A stretch of DNA of 7,221 bases from an uncultured Odoribacter sp. (GTDB lineage: Bacteria; Bacteroidota; Bacteroidia; Bacteroidales; Marinifilaceae), in assembly GCA_934725835.1 (NCBI GenBank), contig CAKVCR010000144.1:1-7221 (forward strand), in the 5' to 3' direction. The position numbers and the translations under genes were made by a program. Below are positions 1-7,128 of the stretch, piece after piece (the first letter of the stretch is position 1; every line of letters starts with the position of its first letter). Under the pieces are notes generated by a model that was not told the DNA's origin, did not search any database, and was given only the letters and a program-made list of their open reading frames with translations.

Positions 1-1499
1 CCATTACCTAATCCTACGAACAGCAAACTTCCTGAACTCTCTCTTCCATCCATTGCCACGACATCTGCCTTGCAAGTATAAAAATGCCTCAAGCCATTTT
101 CCGGGGTATCTCTATCCAGAAAATAAATATCTCTACCATAAGCCACAAAAGTATAACTGCTACGATATGAGGACATATTACAAAATATACAATCTTCCAA
201 AGGCACAGGAGAATTCAATGGCTGTGATATCAACATTTCTTTTTTCTCTCCTCCTATTTTTTTCTCCAAATACGCAAATTTTTCTACACTATACTCTCTC
301 TTAAATCCAAAATTTTGATAAAGATAACTTCCATCCGAAGCTTTTAAAAACATTGTATAACCAGGTTCTCGGTCAGAGCTAGAGGCTTTATGGTGACTTA
401 TATTTATCACCTCATAATCGCCTAAATCAGTCAATGGCACAAAACCTTCTGGCCACCCATTTACCGGTTCCGGCAAGGCAACAACTTTAGCCGATACATT
501 TACATTTGAAAACTCATTTTGCAAATCGTGAATCACCAACAAACGGTTTTCCGGATTTTCCCGTGTACCAAAAGAATGCACCAAGGAGAATGGTTTTGTA
601 TGTGGTTGACAAGTATTGATTATATGACCATGTACCTCCCTATTTTCAAAAAACAGCGGAGTATGTATATAATATCCACTCTGGAAAAGTTTATATGTGT
701 CCTTTACTTTAGAATAAATTTTTCCGTCATGATTCTCTATTAAATGCGTATACGTCATCATTTCTGCATTGACAGGATAAAAATCTTCCGGATAAGTACC
801 CCCGACAAAAGATTCCTCCAACAAAATATCCTTCTTCATCGTAATACCATCCAAATCGACAGAGCCTAGTCCGCCTTCTTGAAAGACAACAACGTGCCCC
901 TCCGATGGGAATACTTTTGCAATATGCTCCTGTATAAAAAGAGGTTTTCCACCCAATTCTTCCTGATTTTCCCGATAATAAATATCTTTTATCACCTTGT
1001 TATTCAATATTGGGCGTCCATACTCATCCTCCAAATATTCACCGTTTTCATCTGTCTTTTCATCATATTGCACAAAAGACAGCATCGACTTTCCATTCTT
1101 TTCTGACAATACCAAATAACTTCTATAAGCCGTATAGATACTTGTCGGACGTATAGCCATTCTGTTCATATAAACCATTTCGTCGGTAAGATTGGTCACT
1201 CGCAAAGATATATACACCTGTTTGTTTGTGTCCACTTTCCATTCCAATTTTCTATTAGTCCCTATTACCCGATCACCAATAGTCCACTCATAAGCTAAAC
1301 GCATATCGAGCGTATCGCTGTTTTTATACTTTAAAATAGGATTCAACCTAAAAGTATCACCAATAACTTGCATGATGTTATAATCAGGAAACTCAATCTC
1401 TATATTGTTTACCTGCTTATAATTGTAATTACCCTTATCTTCATAACAACCTATCAAAAAGGCTGTCAAGACCAAAGATATTATAATAGTTGCTTTCAT
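1..1499 (-). CDS. PKD-like family surface lipoprotein, C-terminus beyond window
   Basis: An uninterrupted frame of 499 codons runs from ATG at 1499-1497 to the left edge, where it is cut inside the next codon; no stop is reached, so the gene is partial. The signal peptide ends at Cys18 (FLIGC), followed by YEDKGNYNY, the typical start of the Bacteroidota PKD-like lipoprotein family found downstream of SusCD and DUF4843 genes. A PKD/Ig-like domain probably covers about 30-117, including YEWTIGDRVIG and the strand VYISLRVTN. The rest is rich in short beta segments such as YRSYLVLSEKNGKSMLSF, and might form a propeller-like fold (inference only). The acidic residues after Cys18 suggest surface display. 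A CxxC pair sits at 437/440, with further cysteines at 297 and 476. Start choice rests on the signal peptide and the 15-base gap to the preceding stop. Family members as I recall are slightly over 500 residues, so only a short tail is probably missing. Function is unknown; accessory binding for the transporter is likely. Confidence 0.88.
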   Translation of the reverse strand, partial: MKATIIISLVLTAFLIGCYEDKGNYNYKQVNNIEIEFPDYNIMQVIGDTFRLNPILKYKNSDTLDMRLAYEWTIGDRVIGTNRKLEWKVDTNKQVYISLRVTNLTDEMVYMNRMAIRPTSIYTAYRSYLVLSEKNGKSMLSFVQYDEKTDENGEYLEDEYGRPILNNKVIKDIYYRENQEELGGKPLFIQEHIAKVFPSEGHVVVFQEGGLGSVDLDGITMKKDILLEESFVGGTYPEDFYPVNAEMMTYTHLIENHDGKIYSKVKDTYKLFQSGYYIHTPLFFENREVHGHIINTCQPHTKPFSLVHSFGTRENPENRLLVIHDLQNEFSNVNVSAKVVALPEPVNGWPEGFVPLTDLGDYEVINISHHKASSSDREPGYTMFLKASDGSYLYQNFGFKREYSVEKFAYLEKKIGGEKKEMLISQPLNSPVPLEDCIFCNMSSYRSSYTFVAYGRDIYFLDRDTPENGLRHFYTCKADVVAMDGRESSGSLLFVGLGN

Positions 1500-1514
1500 A
1501 GTATAAACTTTTAA
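1500..1514 (-). other. 15-base DUF4843-PKD-like gene junction
   Basis: The gap reads TTAAAAGTTTATACT before the ATG of the PKD-like gene. It is all but free of G and C, has no Shine-Dalgarno and no terminator, and has the same length as the preceding junction. It supports transcription of the fourth gene with the first three and supports the chosen start at 1499. Confidence 0.65.
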
Positions 1515-2204
1515 TTAATATGCCGGGATTCCATCAACCATAGGAGTTTCATTATCTTCCTCCATGATATCATTTTCAATCAAATACTTTTTAAAAATCA
1601 TTGTCAACTCCCGAATTTCAGACATACTCATATCTGTCAAATCACTCACATTTGTTGCAATAATAAAATGCTCATATTTTTTGGGAGAATATTTTCCCAA
1701 CAACAACTTCTCTACATCACCATTCCACCACAAAGGCTTACTCACAATGTTTTCAAAAACTACACGCACCATATGCATACCAGACAGTCCTGGAGTAAAA
1801 TTATCATTACCAACGATTCGATAAGTAACCTGCACTTTCTTGCTTGTCAACTCCTCCCTTACATTTTTACACCGTATCTTTAAAGTATCTACAGTCACGT
1901 TTGCAGAAAACATCAAAGTTTCTGCCAACTCATAATCCTCAGGCAAGGCTGTCGTCAAAGAATCAACAACTTCCAATTTATATTCAAGGGGTTCACTCAA
2001 AGGATTTCCGGTCAAAGCTATAGGGAAAGCGACCTCTCGTTCCCTTACTCCTGGGTAGTGGGAAAACGAAAACGCAACTGTATCTACTCCATTCTTTGAA
2101 TTGGGGAAATACAAATACCTACCGGCCGAATATACTTCAACTTCATCTTTTGTACAGGAAATCGCCCCTAAAATCATTGCAAAAAACAATATATAATTTT
2201 TCAT
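1515..2204 (-). CDS. DUF4843 family lipoprotein, accessory to SusCD
   Basis: This 229-residue protein matches from memory the DUF4843 family, small lipoproteins of unknown biochemical role usually encoded just after SusC/SusD pairs in Bacteroidota. The signal peptide ends at Cys17 (GAISC). The residues after it, TKDEVE, are acidic and resemble the Bacteroidota lipoprotein export signal that sends proteins to the cell surface. Family-like landmarks are RYLYFPNS (29-36), the FSFSHYPG segment, EVVDSLTTALPEDYEL, a DTLKIR strand, and a C-terminal block PLWWNGDVEKLLLGKYSPKK followed by a helical region with SDLTDMS. The first two-thirds look beta-rich, consistent with an immunoglobulin-like fold (inference); the last third looks helical. 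It lies 15 bases after SusD and 15 bases before the PKD-like gene. It could be a structural subunit or ligand-binding protein of the transporter complex; no catalytic motif is visible. Confidence 0.88.
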   Translation of the reverse strand: MKNYILFFAMILGAISCTKDEVEVYSAGRYLYFPNSKNGVDTVAFSFSHYPGVREREVAFPIALTGNPLSEPLEYKLEVVDSLTTALPEDYELAETLMFSANVTVDTLKIRCKNVREELTSKKVQVTYRIVGNDNFTPGLSGMHMVRVVFENIVSKPLWWNGDVEKLLLGKYSPKKYEHFIIATNVSDLTDMSMSEIRELTMIFKKYLIENDIMEEDNETPMVDGIPAY

Positions 2205-2219
2205 ATCTCCATCTTTATA
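2205..2219 (-). other. 15-base SusD-DUF4843 gene junction
   Basis: The gap reads TATAAAGATGGAGAT before the ATG. It contains a GGAG, but this sits only two bases from the start codon, closer than a normal Shine-Dalgarno. There is no room for a terminator or a separate promoter, so this is read as an operon junction. Confidence 0.65.
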
Positions 2220-3695
2220 TTAGTTAATCAACTCATTGTCAGGCTTAGGAAACGTCATACTTTCTACAGACATACCATTCTTAGGCAATAATTCAAAACG
2301 CTTATAGTAAAAAAATGTCTGACCTTCCTGCATAAAATCACGAGCAGCTTCTTTTACCATTTCTGTCTTAAATGAATTCCAATCTCGGATATTCTGGTAC
2401 ATTACACCCTTTGTCCCTGTTTGGCAATTACGAGCTTTACGTACTACATCCATTTTCTCCACAGCTTCCTCTACATTGCCCTTCCGACAAAGACATTCTG
2501 CCTGCAAATAATAAAGTTCACTCAAACGAATCATCGGCAGCATATCCTGACAATAAGAATAAGAACCTCCCTGCCCGGCTGGTGGTATATTTTTCGTACA
2601 TATCAAATAGCTGCCAACAACTTCCGTCAAACATTCCTGACGGATATCTGCATTATCATCGAACAATAGAGAAGCTGTTTTCAAATAAAATGGGTACTTA
2701 TAATCACTTGTCAAAGCCTCATAAGATTCCACCAACTTTTGATTGGAAAGACAGAATATCACCTCGTCATACATTTTTTTATTGTCTTCAACATAATAAT
2801 AAGGTGTGAATTTCAATTTCGTTCCCCCATCCGTTAAATTAAAATTAATCACATGATTTGCCATATCGTATGCCTTATCAAAATAGGATGGATCATATTC
2901 TCCGTAATAATTATAAACTCGTGCCAATAGAGAACATATTGCCAGATAATTCATACGAAATCCCCTGTTTTGAAAAAACAAATCTTGATTAATTGCAGGA
3001 TTGGTCGTCGTATACTTTATCCTATACGTAGTTTGAAGCATCATCCTCCAGGCAATGGTATCATGTGGAGCCACCAAAGTTCGAGCTTCCTCCAAATCTT
3101 TTATTGCTAATTCTAATATCTCCTTAGAAGGACGGTCTGGCTCATATACTGATGGATACACTTTAAAATAAGGAATATAAGCTTTCGCGTCTCGACTATT
3201 TGGATTGGGAGCAAAGAGTCGCAACATATCAAAATGCAAAAAAGCTCTCAATGCCAGCGCTTCACCCTTAATCAGCATTTTTTCATTGTTATACCCCTTG
3301 AATTTAGTAGAATCCTCCCTATCAATAACAGCCAGTATACTGTTACAATTGGCTATAGAATTAAACGACTTCGACCATATTTCCTGAATAATCGTCTTCA
3401 CTTTATCGTTTCCATATTTATAAGCAGCCATACTTTGATAAGCCGTTCCGGTACCGAATGCCCGTACATGATACAACTGTCCCAAAATGTCCAGGGTTCC
3501 CCAACTTAATTCCTGACCATACAAAGCCGAGGAGGCCATTTGTTTATATACACCATTTAAAACATTACGGAATCCATCTCCTGTTTTAAATAAATCTTCT
3601 TCGTCAACAATATCTTGAGGATTAACATCCAGCCACGAATTACAGGAAGTAAACATCAAGAACGACATTGATAATATTATAAAAAGCACTTTCAT
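2220..3695 (-). CDS. SusD/RagB-type substrate-capturing surface lipoprotein
   Basis: This 491-residue lipoprotein is the partner of the SusC-type transporter. In known complexes SusD forms an extracellular lid that opens and closes over the barrel and delivers ligand. A type II signal peptide ends at Cys18 (FTSC), followed by the classic SusD start CNSWLDVNPQ. The N-terminal SusD-like region includes the helical signature GEALALRAFLHFDMLRLFAP at 144-163, part of the TPR-like scaffold. The C-terminal RagB/SusD region includes LPMIRLSELYYLQAECL (386-402), KMDVVRKAR (414-422) and EAARDFMQEGQTFFYYKRF (449-467), and the protein ends close to the typical PKPDNE motif. Length is within the usual range and the gene looks intact. 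It begins 13 bases after the SusC stop and ends 15 bases before the DUF4843-type gene, which indicates co-transcription. Ten cysteines including Cys18 is a relatively high count for an exported protein. Ligand identity is not predictable from these motifs. Confidence 0.96.
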   Translation of the reverse strand: MKVLFIILSMSFLMFTSCNSWLDVNPQDIVDEEDLFKTGDGFRNVLNGVYKQMASSALYGQELSWGTLDILGQLYHVRAFGTGTAYQSMAAYKYGNDKVKTIIQEIWSKSFNSIANCNSILAVIDREDSTKFKGYNNEKMLIKGEALALRAFLHFDMLRLFAPNPNSRDAKAYIPYFKVYPSVYEPDRPSKEILELAIKDLEEARTLVAPHDTIAWRMMLQTTYRIKYTTTNPAINQDLFFQNRGFRMNYLAICSLLARVYNYYGEYDPSYFDKAYDMANHVINFNLTDGGTKLKFTPYYYVEDNKKMYDEVIFCLSNQKLVESYEALTSDYKYPFYLKTASLLFDDNADIRQECLTEVVGSYLICTKNIPPAGQGGSYSYCQDMLPMIRLSELYYLQAECLCRKGNVEEAVEKMDVVRKARNCQTGTKGVMYQNIRDWNSFKTEMVKEAARDFMQEGQTFFYYKRFELLPKNGMSVESMTFPKPDNELIN

Positions 3696-3708
3696 AACAG
3701 TTCATCAT
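3696..3708 (-). other. 13-base SusC-SusD gene junction
   Basis: Only 13 bases separate the transporter stop from the SusD start, with no terminator and no Shine-Dalgarno. The SusC stop TAA is followed directly by two ATGs in tandem, which are out of frame with SusD and open a 22-codon frame overlapping the SusD start. The spacing supports co-transcription and probably translational coupling. Confidence 0.7.
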
Positions 3709-6700
3709 TTAGAAAGTTAAATTTAAAGAAAAATTCATCGTACGGGCAAAAGGATAACTCAATCCTCTTTCTGCCTTCATACTAGACCAATAGAACAGTT
3801 CATTCGCTCCAATTTCAAAACGCAGCATACTGATTCCGGCCATCTTCAACCAATTGCAAGAATCACGATTCAAGGAATAACCTAAAGTAACAGAATTCAA
3901 AGAAAGGTTGTTATTCTTCTGTACAAAACGCTCTGTCGGTCGGGTAATCGGAATATTCAATGCACCACTTCTTTTATCTCTGATTGTCAATTTTCTATAC
4001 TTCGCATATTGCCCTGGTTTTTGCCATCTGTCCGTCAAGACTCTTTTATCAACATTATATAAATAGATATTGGCATTCTCCACCTTATCCACTAAGGTCT
4101 GATTGTATGCATCACCTCCACATTCATACATAAAGGTAGTATAAAGACTCCAATTTTTCCACTGAATATTAAAGCCAAATGTCCCTTGTGCCAATGGTTC
4201 AGTATTTCCTAATACGGTTTGTTCACTTGAACTCCAAATATTAGTCTGGCTGCCATTCCGTCTTAAAAATATCTCTTCTCCAGTCGCAGGATCTATCCCT
4301 AATGAACGCATACCGAATATTGACGTCAGCGAACCACCCTCCACATATTTCATAAATGGTTCCGACTCATCTCTATTCTCTTTAAAGTGCTTGTCAACAG
4401 AATCATTATAAGCTTTCAAACTTTCTGCAATCTTCAAAATTTTGTTCTTATTGTGAGCTAAATTCGCAAACAACGCTACAAACCAGTTATTTTTTCTTAC
4501 AATATTCGCTCTTAGATTCATTTCAAAACCTTTGTTTTCAACCTCTCCGATATTATCCGAATAAGTTGTAAAACCCGTTGAACTTGGGACTGTCACGTCA
4601 TTAATCAAATCGACTGTCTTTTTGCGATAATAAGTAGCATCCAGATAAATCAAATCTCGCAACAGACCAATTTCAATACCAACATTATACTCTTTCGTCG
4701 TTTCCCAGGTCAAATTCTTATTTCCAAGAGCTGCAAGAGTTGCGCCATATCCCGTCTTATACCATTCATCTGTAAGAATTTTAAAGGAGGTGCGTGCAAC
4801 ATAGGCAGGGAAATTCACCTTACCAGTCTCTCCATACGTCGCTCTAATTTTCAATAAATCAAATACATTCCAATTCTTCATAAACTTGTAATTATGAATA
4901 TTGATTCCCCCTCCGAATGAAAAGAACGTAGCAAAATGCTTGTTTGCACCAAATTCTGAAGAGCCATCCCAACGCACAGAAGCATCCAACAAATAAATAT
5001 TATTATAGCTATAGTTCATCGTTGCTAAAAATCCCACCAAACGCGTTGAATTTTCGTTGGTTGTTGGTTTTCTATAAATATCTTCAGCATAGTTAGGAGA
5101 ATCCAACACACCAGAAGGGAATCCGCGATACTCAGCACTGATACTTTCTGCCTTTTGTGCTTTTTGGTTCACACCGGCCAGCACATTGATATTATGCTTA
5201 TTAAATGTCCTATTATACGAAAGAGTCGCCTGCATATCCCAGCCAAAACTATTTCCGTCTGTCGTATGCAATTCTCCCGATGTTGGATTCGATGATGATA
5301 TTGGCGTAGTATTTCTTTTCGACAGCGGATCTAAAAAGCGACGGCTTTCATTGGTTCGCTTAGAAAGGCTGAACTGCCCCTTCAACAATAAATGCTTGGT
5401 AATATTCCAATTTAAAGACAAATTATTAATAAGTTCCTCCGATTGGGATTTATCATAACTATTTAAAGTCGATTCATACAGAGGGTTTGCCATTTCCGTA
5501 GTTTCACCCCACCCTTCTAATTTTTCCAAATATCTGCCATTATCGTCTTTATAGACATTATAAGGCATCGCCAAAGAATAATCGCTAAAAGAACCATAGG
5601 GAGTCTCTTTCGATTTTGTAATGTTATAAGTCACCTTATTCTTTACCTGTAACGATTTCACCCGATAATCCAAGGTAAGCCCAACTCCTATCCTATCTCG
5701 GAAAGATTCTTTCATCACACCATTCTGGTTATAGTAAGACAAATCAACACCAAAACGCAAATTCTCCGAACCTCCTTCTACAAACAAACTATGTTTATGA
5801 TTAAATGCTGTTCTCAAAGGTTTTGACAACCAATAAGTATCAACCCCTCTATTGATATTATTCAGTTTCTTATAATAAATCTCCTGCATATTCAATTTAA
5901 GGCTTGGATCATCCGGGTCGTCAACATCATATATACCTGCCAATTTTTCAACCTCCAATTTCTCTTTGGCATTCATCAGATTATAGGCAGACAAATCCGG
6001 CATTGTCACCTCTCCTGTCAATCCATAAGAAATATTCAATTTCCCCGGTTTAGGAGCCACTGTTGTTATAACAACCACTCCGTTGGCTGCTCGCGAACCA
6101 TACAAAGCGGTCGCTGCTGCATCCTTCAAAATTGTAATATTAGCAATTCTTGACGGGTCCATATCGTAAAGTTTCTCAACACTGATTTCAAACCCATCCA
6201 TAATGAAAGTCGGTAAGTTTGGGTTGTTCCGTAAATTACCTTTACTTGTATAATTCGGGTCCAACTGTTTTACTCCAACGCCGGAACGTCCACGGATATA
6301 TATCTCCGGCAAAGCGTTGGGGTCAGAACCCCACCTGTTATTTGTTTGAATACGGAAAGAAGGATCGAATGCCTGCAAAGCCTGTAAAACATTTGTTTTA
6401 GAAACATTCAACAATTGTTCTTTACTAATGCTGACACTACTACCGGTAAAACTCTCTTTGCGAACGTTTCCGTAACCGGTAACAACCACCTCTTCCATTT
6501 CTGTCATTTCTTCTTTCAACTTAATGACCAACTCTTTCTGTTCATCACCAATAGTAACTTCCTGCGTAGTATAACCGATAAACGATACAACTAAAATCGG
6601 ACGCTCTATGGCCGGTATTTCCAAAACGAACTTTCCCTCTGCATCAGCAATAACTCCCATATTAGTGCCCTTAATTAGAATCGTCGCACCTGCCAATGTA

Positions 6701-7128
6701 TTTCCATATACATCCTTGACAACTCCTTTAACCTTCTTTGAATCCTTTGCCGTAGCTTGATTCGTCCTCAAAGGTTGGATGATAATCACATCATCTTCTA
6801 TTTCGTAAGAAAGATTTGTGCCTTTCAAAACAACCTTCAGGAATTGGTCAATAGAAACATTTTGCAAATTAATGTCGCGTTTCCCATATCGATTCACCTC
6901 TTCCACTCGATACAAGAATTGGTAGCCGGCATCTGTTCTTACACTTTTAATAATTTCATCAATAGTAGCCTGCTCCATTTTAACACTTACTTTCCCAACT
7001 TGTGCCAAAGCATTTGCTTTTATGCCGACAGGAAACATAAGCATCATCAACAAAGTCACTCGCATGAATACGAGCATCTTCCTCCACCATAGTCCGTCAT
7101 CAATGGTGTTTGTTCGTCTTCTTTCCAT
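3709..7128 (-). CDS. SusC/RagA-type TonB-dependent outer-membrane transporter with N-terminal STN domain
   Basis: This 1139-residue protein is a complete SusC-type transporter, which uses TonB-ExbBD energy to import a ligand captured by its SusD partner. A basic N-terminus (residues 1-17, RRR and WWRK) precedes a hydrophobic signal helix (about 18-36), with likely cleavage near ALA-Q at 42/43. An STN (secretin/TonB short N-terminal) domain spans about 47-120, a carboxypeptidase-regulatory-like beta domain about 133-206, and the plug starts at EEVVVTGYG (212-220). The plug carries the SusC signature region (about 304-356: LPTFIMDGF, ITILKDAAATALYGSRAANG). The beta-barrel fills 360-1139 and ends in the aromatic-terminated strand NFSLNLTF, as expected for BAM-dependent insertion. 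The STN domain marks the subset normally controlled through a FecR-type anti-sigma factor and an ECF sigma factor. The stop lies 13 bases before the SusD gene. The start at 7128 is chosen for the family-like basic extension; Met18 (7077) is an alternative. The substrate cannot be read from the sequence. Confidence 0.96.
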   Translation of the reverse strand: MERRRTNTIDDGLWWRKMLVFMRVTLLMMLMFPVGIKANALAQVGKVSVKMEQATIDEIIKSVRTDAGYQFLYRVEEVNRYGKRDINLQNVSIDQFLKVVLKGTNLSYEIEDDVIIIQPLRTNQATAKDSKKVKGVVKDVYGNTLAGATILIKGTNMGVIADAEGKFVLEIPAIERPILVVSFIGYTTQEVTIGDEQKELVIKLKEEMTEMEEVVVTGYGNVRKESFTGSSVSISKEQLLNVSKTNVLQALQAFDPSFRIQTNNRWGSDPNALPEIYIRGRSGVGVKQLDPNYTSKGNLRNNPNLPTFIMDGFEISVEKLYDMDPSRIANITILKDAAATALYGSRAANGVVVITTVAPKPGKLNISYGLTGEVTMPDLSAYNLMNAKEKLEVEKLAGIYDVDDPDDPSLKLNMQEIYYKKLNNINRGVDTYWLSKPLRTAFNHKHSLFVEGGSENLRFGVDLSYYNQNGVMKESFRDRIGVGLTLDYRVKSLQVKNKVTYNITKSKETPYGSFSDYSLAMPYNVYKDDNGRYLEKLEGWGETTEMANPLYESTLNSYDKSQSEELINNLSLNWNITKHLLLKGQFSLSKRTNESRRFLDPLSKRNTTPISSSNPTSGELHTTDGNSFGWDMQATLSYNRTFNKHNINVLAGVNQKAQKAESISAEYRGFPSGVLDSPNYAEDIYRKPTTNENSTRLVGFLATMNYSYNNIYLLDASVRWDGSSEFGANKHFATFFSFGGGINIHNYKFMKNWNVFDLLKIRATYGETGKVNFPAYVARTSFKILTDEWYKTGYGATLAALGNKNLTWETTKEYNVGIEIGLLRDLIYLDATYYRKKTVDLINDVTVPSSTGFTTYSDNIGEVENKGFEMNLRANIVRKNNWFVALFANLAHNKNKILKIAESLKAYNDSVDKHFKENRDESEPFMKYVEGGSLTSIFGMRSLGIDPATGEEIFLRRNGSQTNIWSSSEQTVLGNTEPLAQGTFGFNIQWKNWSLYTTFMYECGGDAYNQTLVDKVENANIYLYNVDKRVLTDRWQKPGQYAKYRKLTIRDKRSGALNIPITRPTERFVQKNNNLSLNSVTLGYSLNRDSCNWLKMAGISMLRFEIGANELFYWSSMKAERGLSYPFARTMNFSLNLTF

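Noticed and set aside
53..1106. Plus-strand open frames at 53-304, 519-743 and 879-1106
   Set aside because: They are antisense to the continuous PKD-like gene, give low-complexity hydrophobic or aromatic-rich peptides without domain features, and have no supporting start context.
1564..2809. Plus-strand open frames at 1564-1824, 1668-1883, 2372-2809 and 2421-2669
   Set aside because: They lie opposite the DUF4843 and SusD genes, overlap one another, and look like translated complements of real codons.
1500..3708. Terminators or internal promoters between the genes
   Set aside because: The gaps of 13 and 15 bases are too short and contain no GC-rich hairpin followed by a T tract on the minus strand.
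3205..7092. Plus-strand open frames at 3205-3387, 3234-3509, 5186-5458, 6219-6401 and 6757-7092
   Set aside because: All are antisense to well-supported SusD or SusC coding sequence and carry no recognisable motif.
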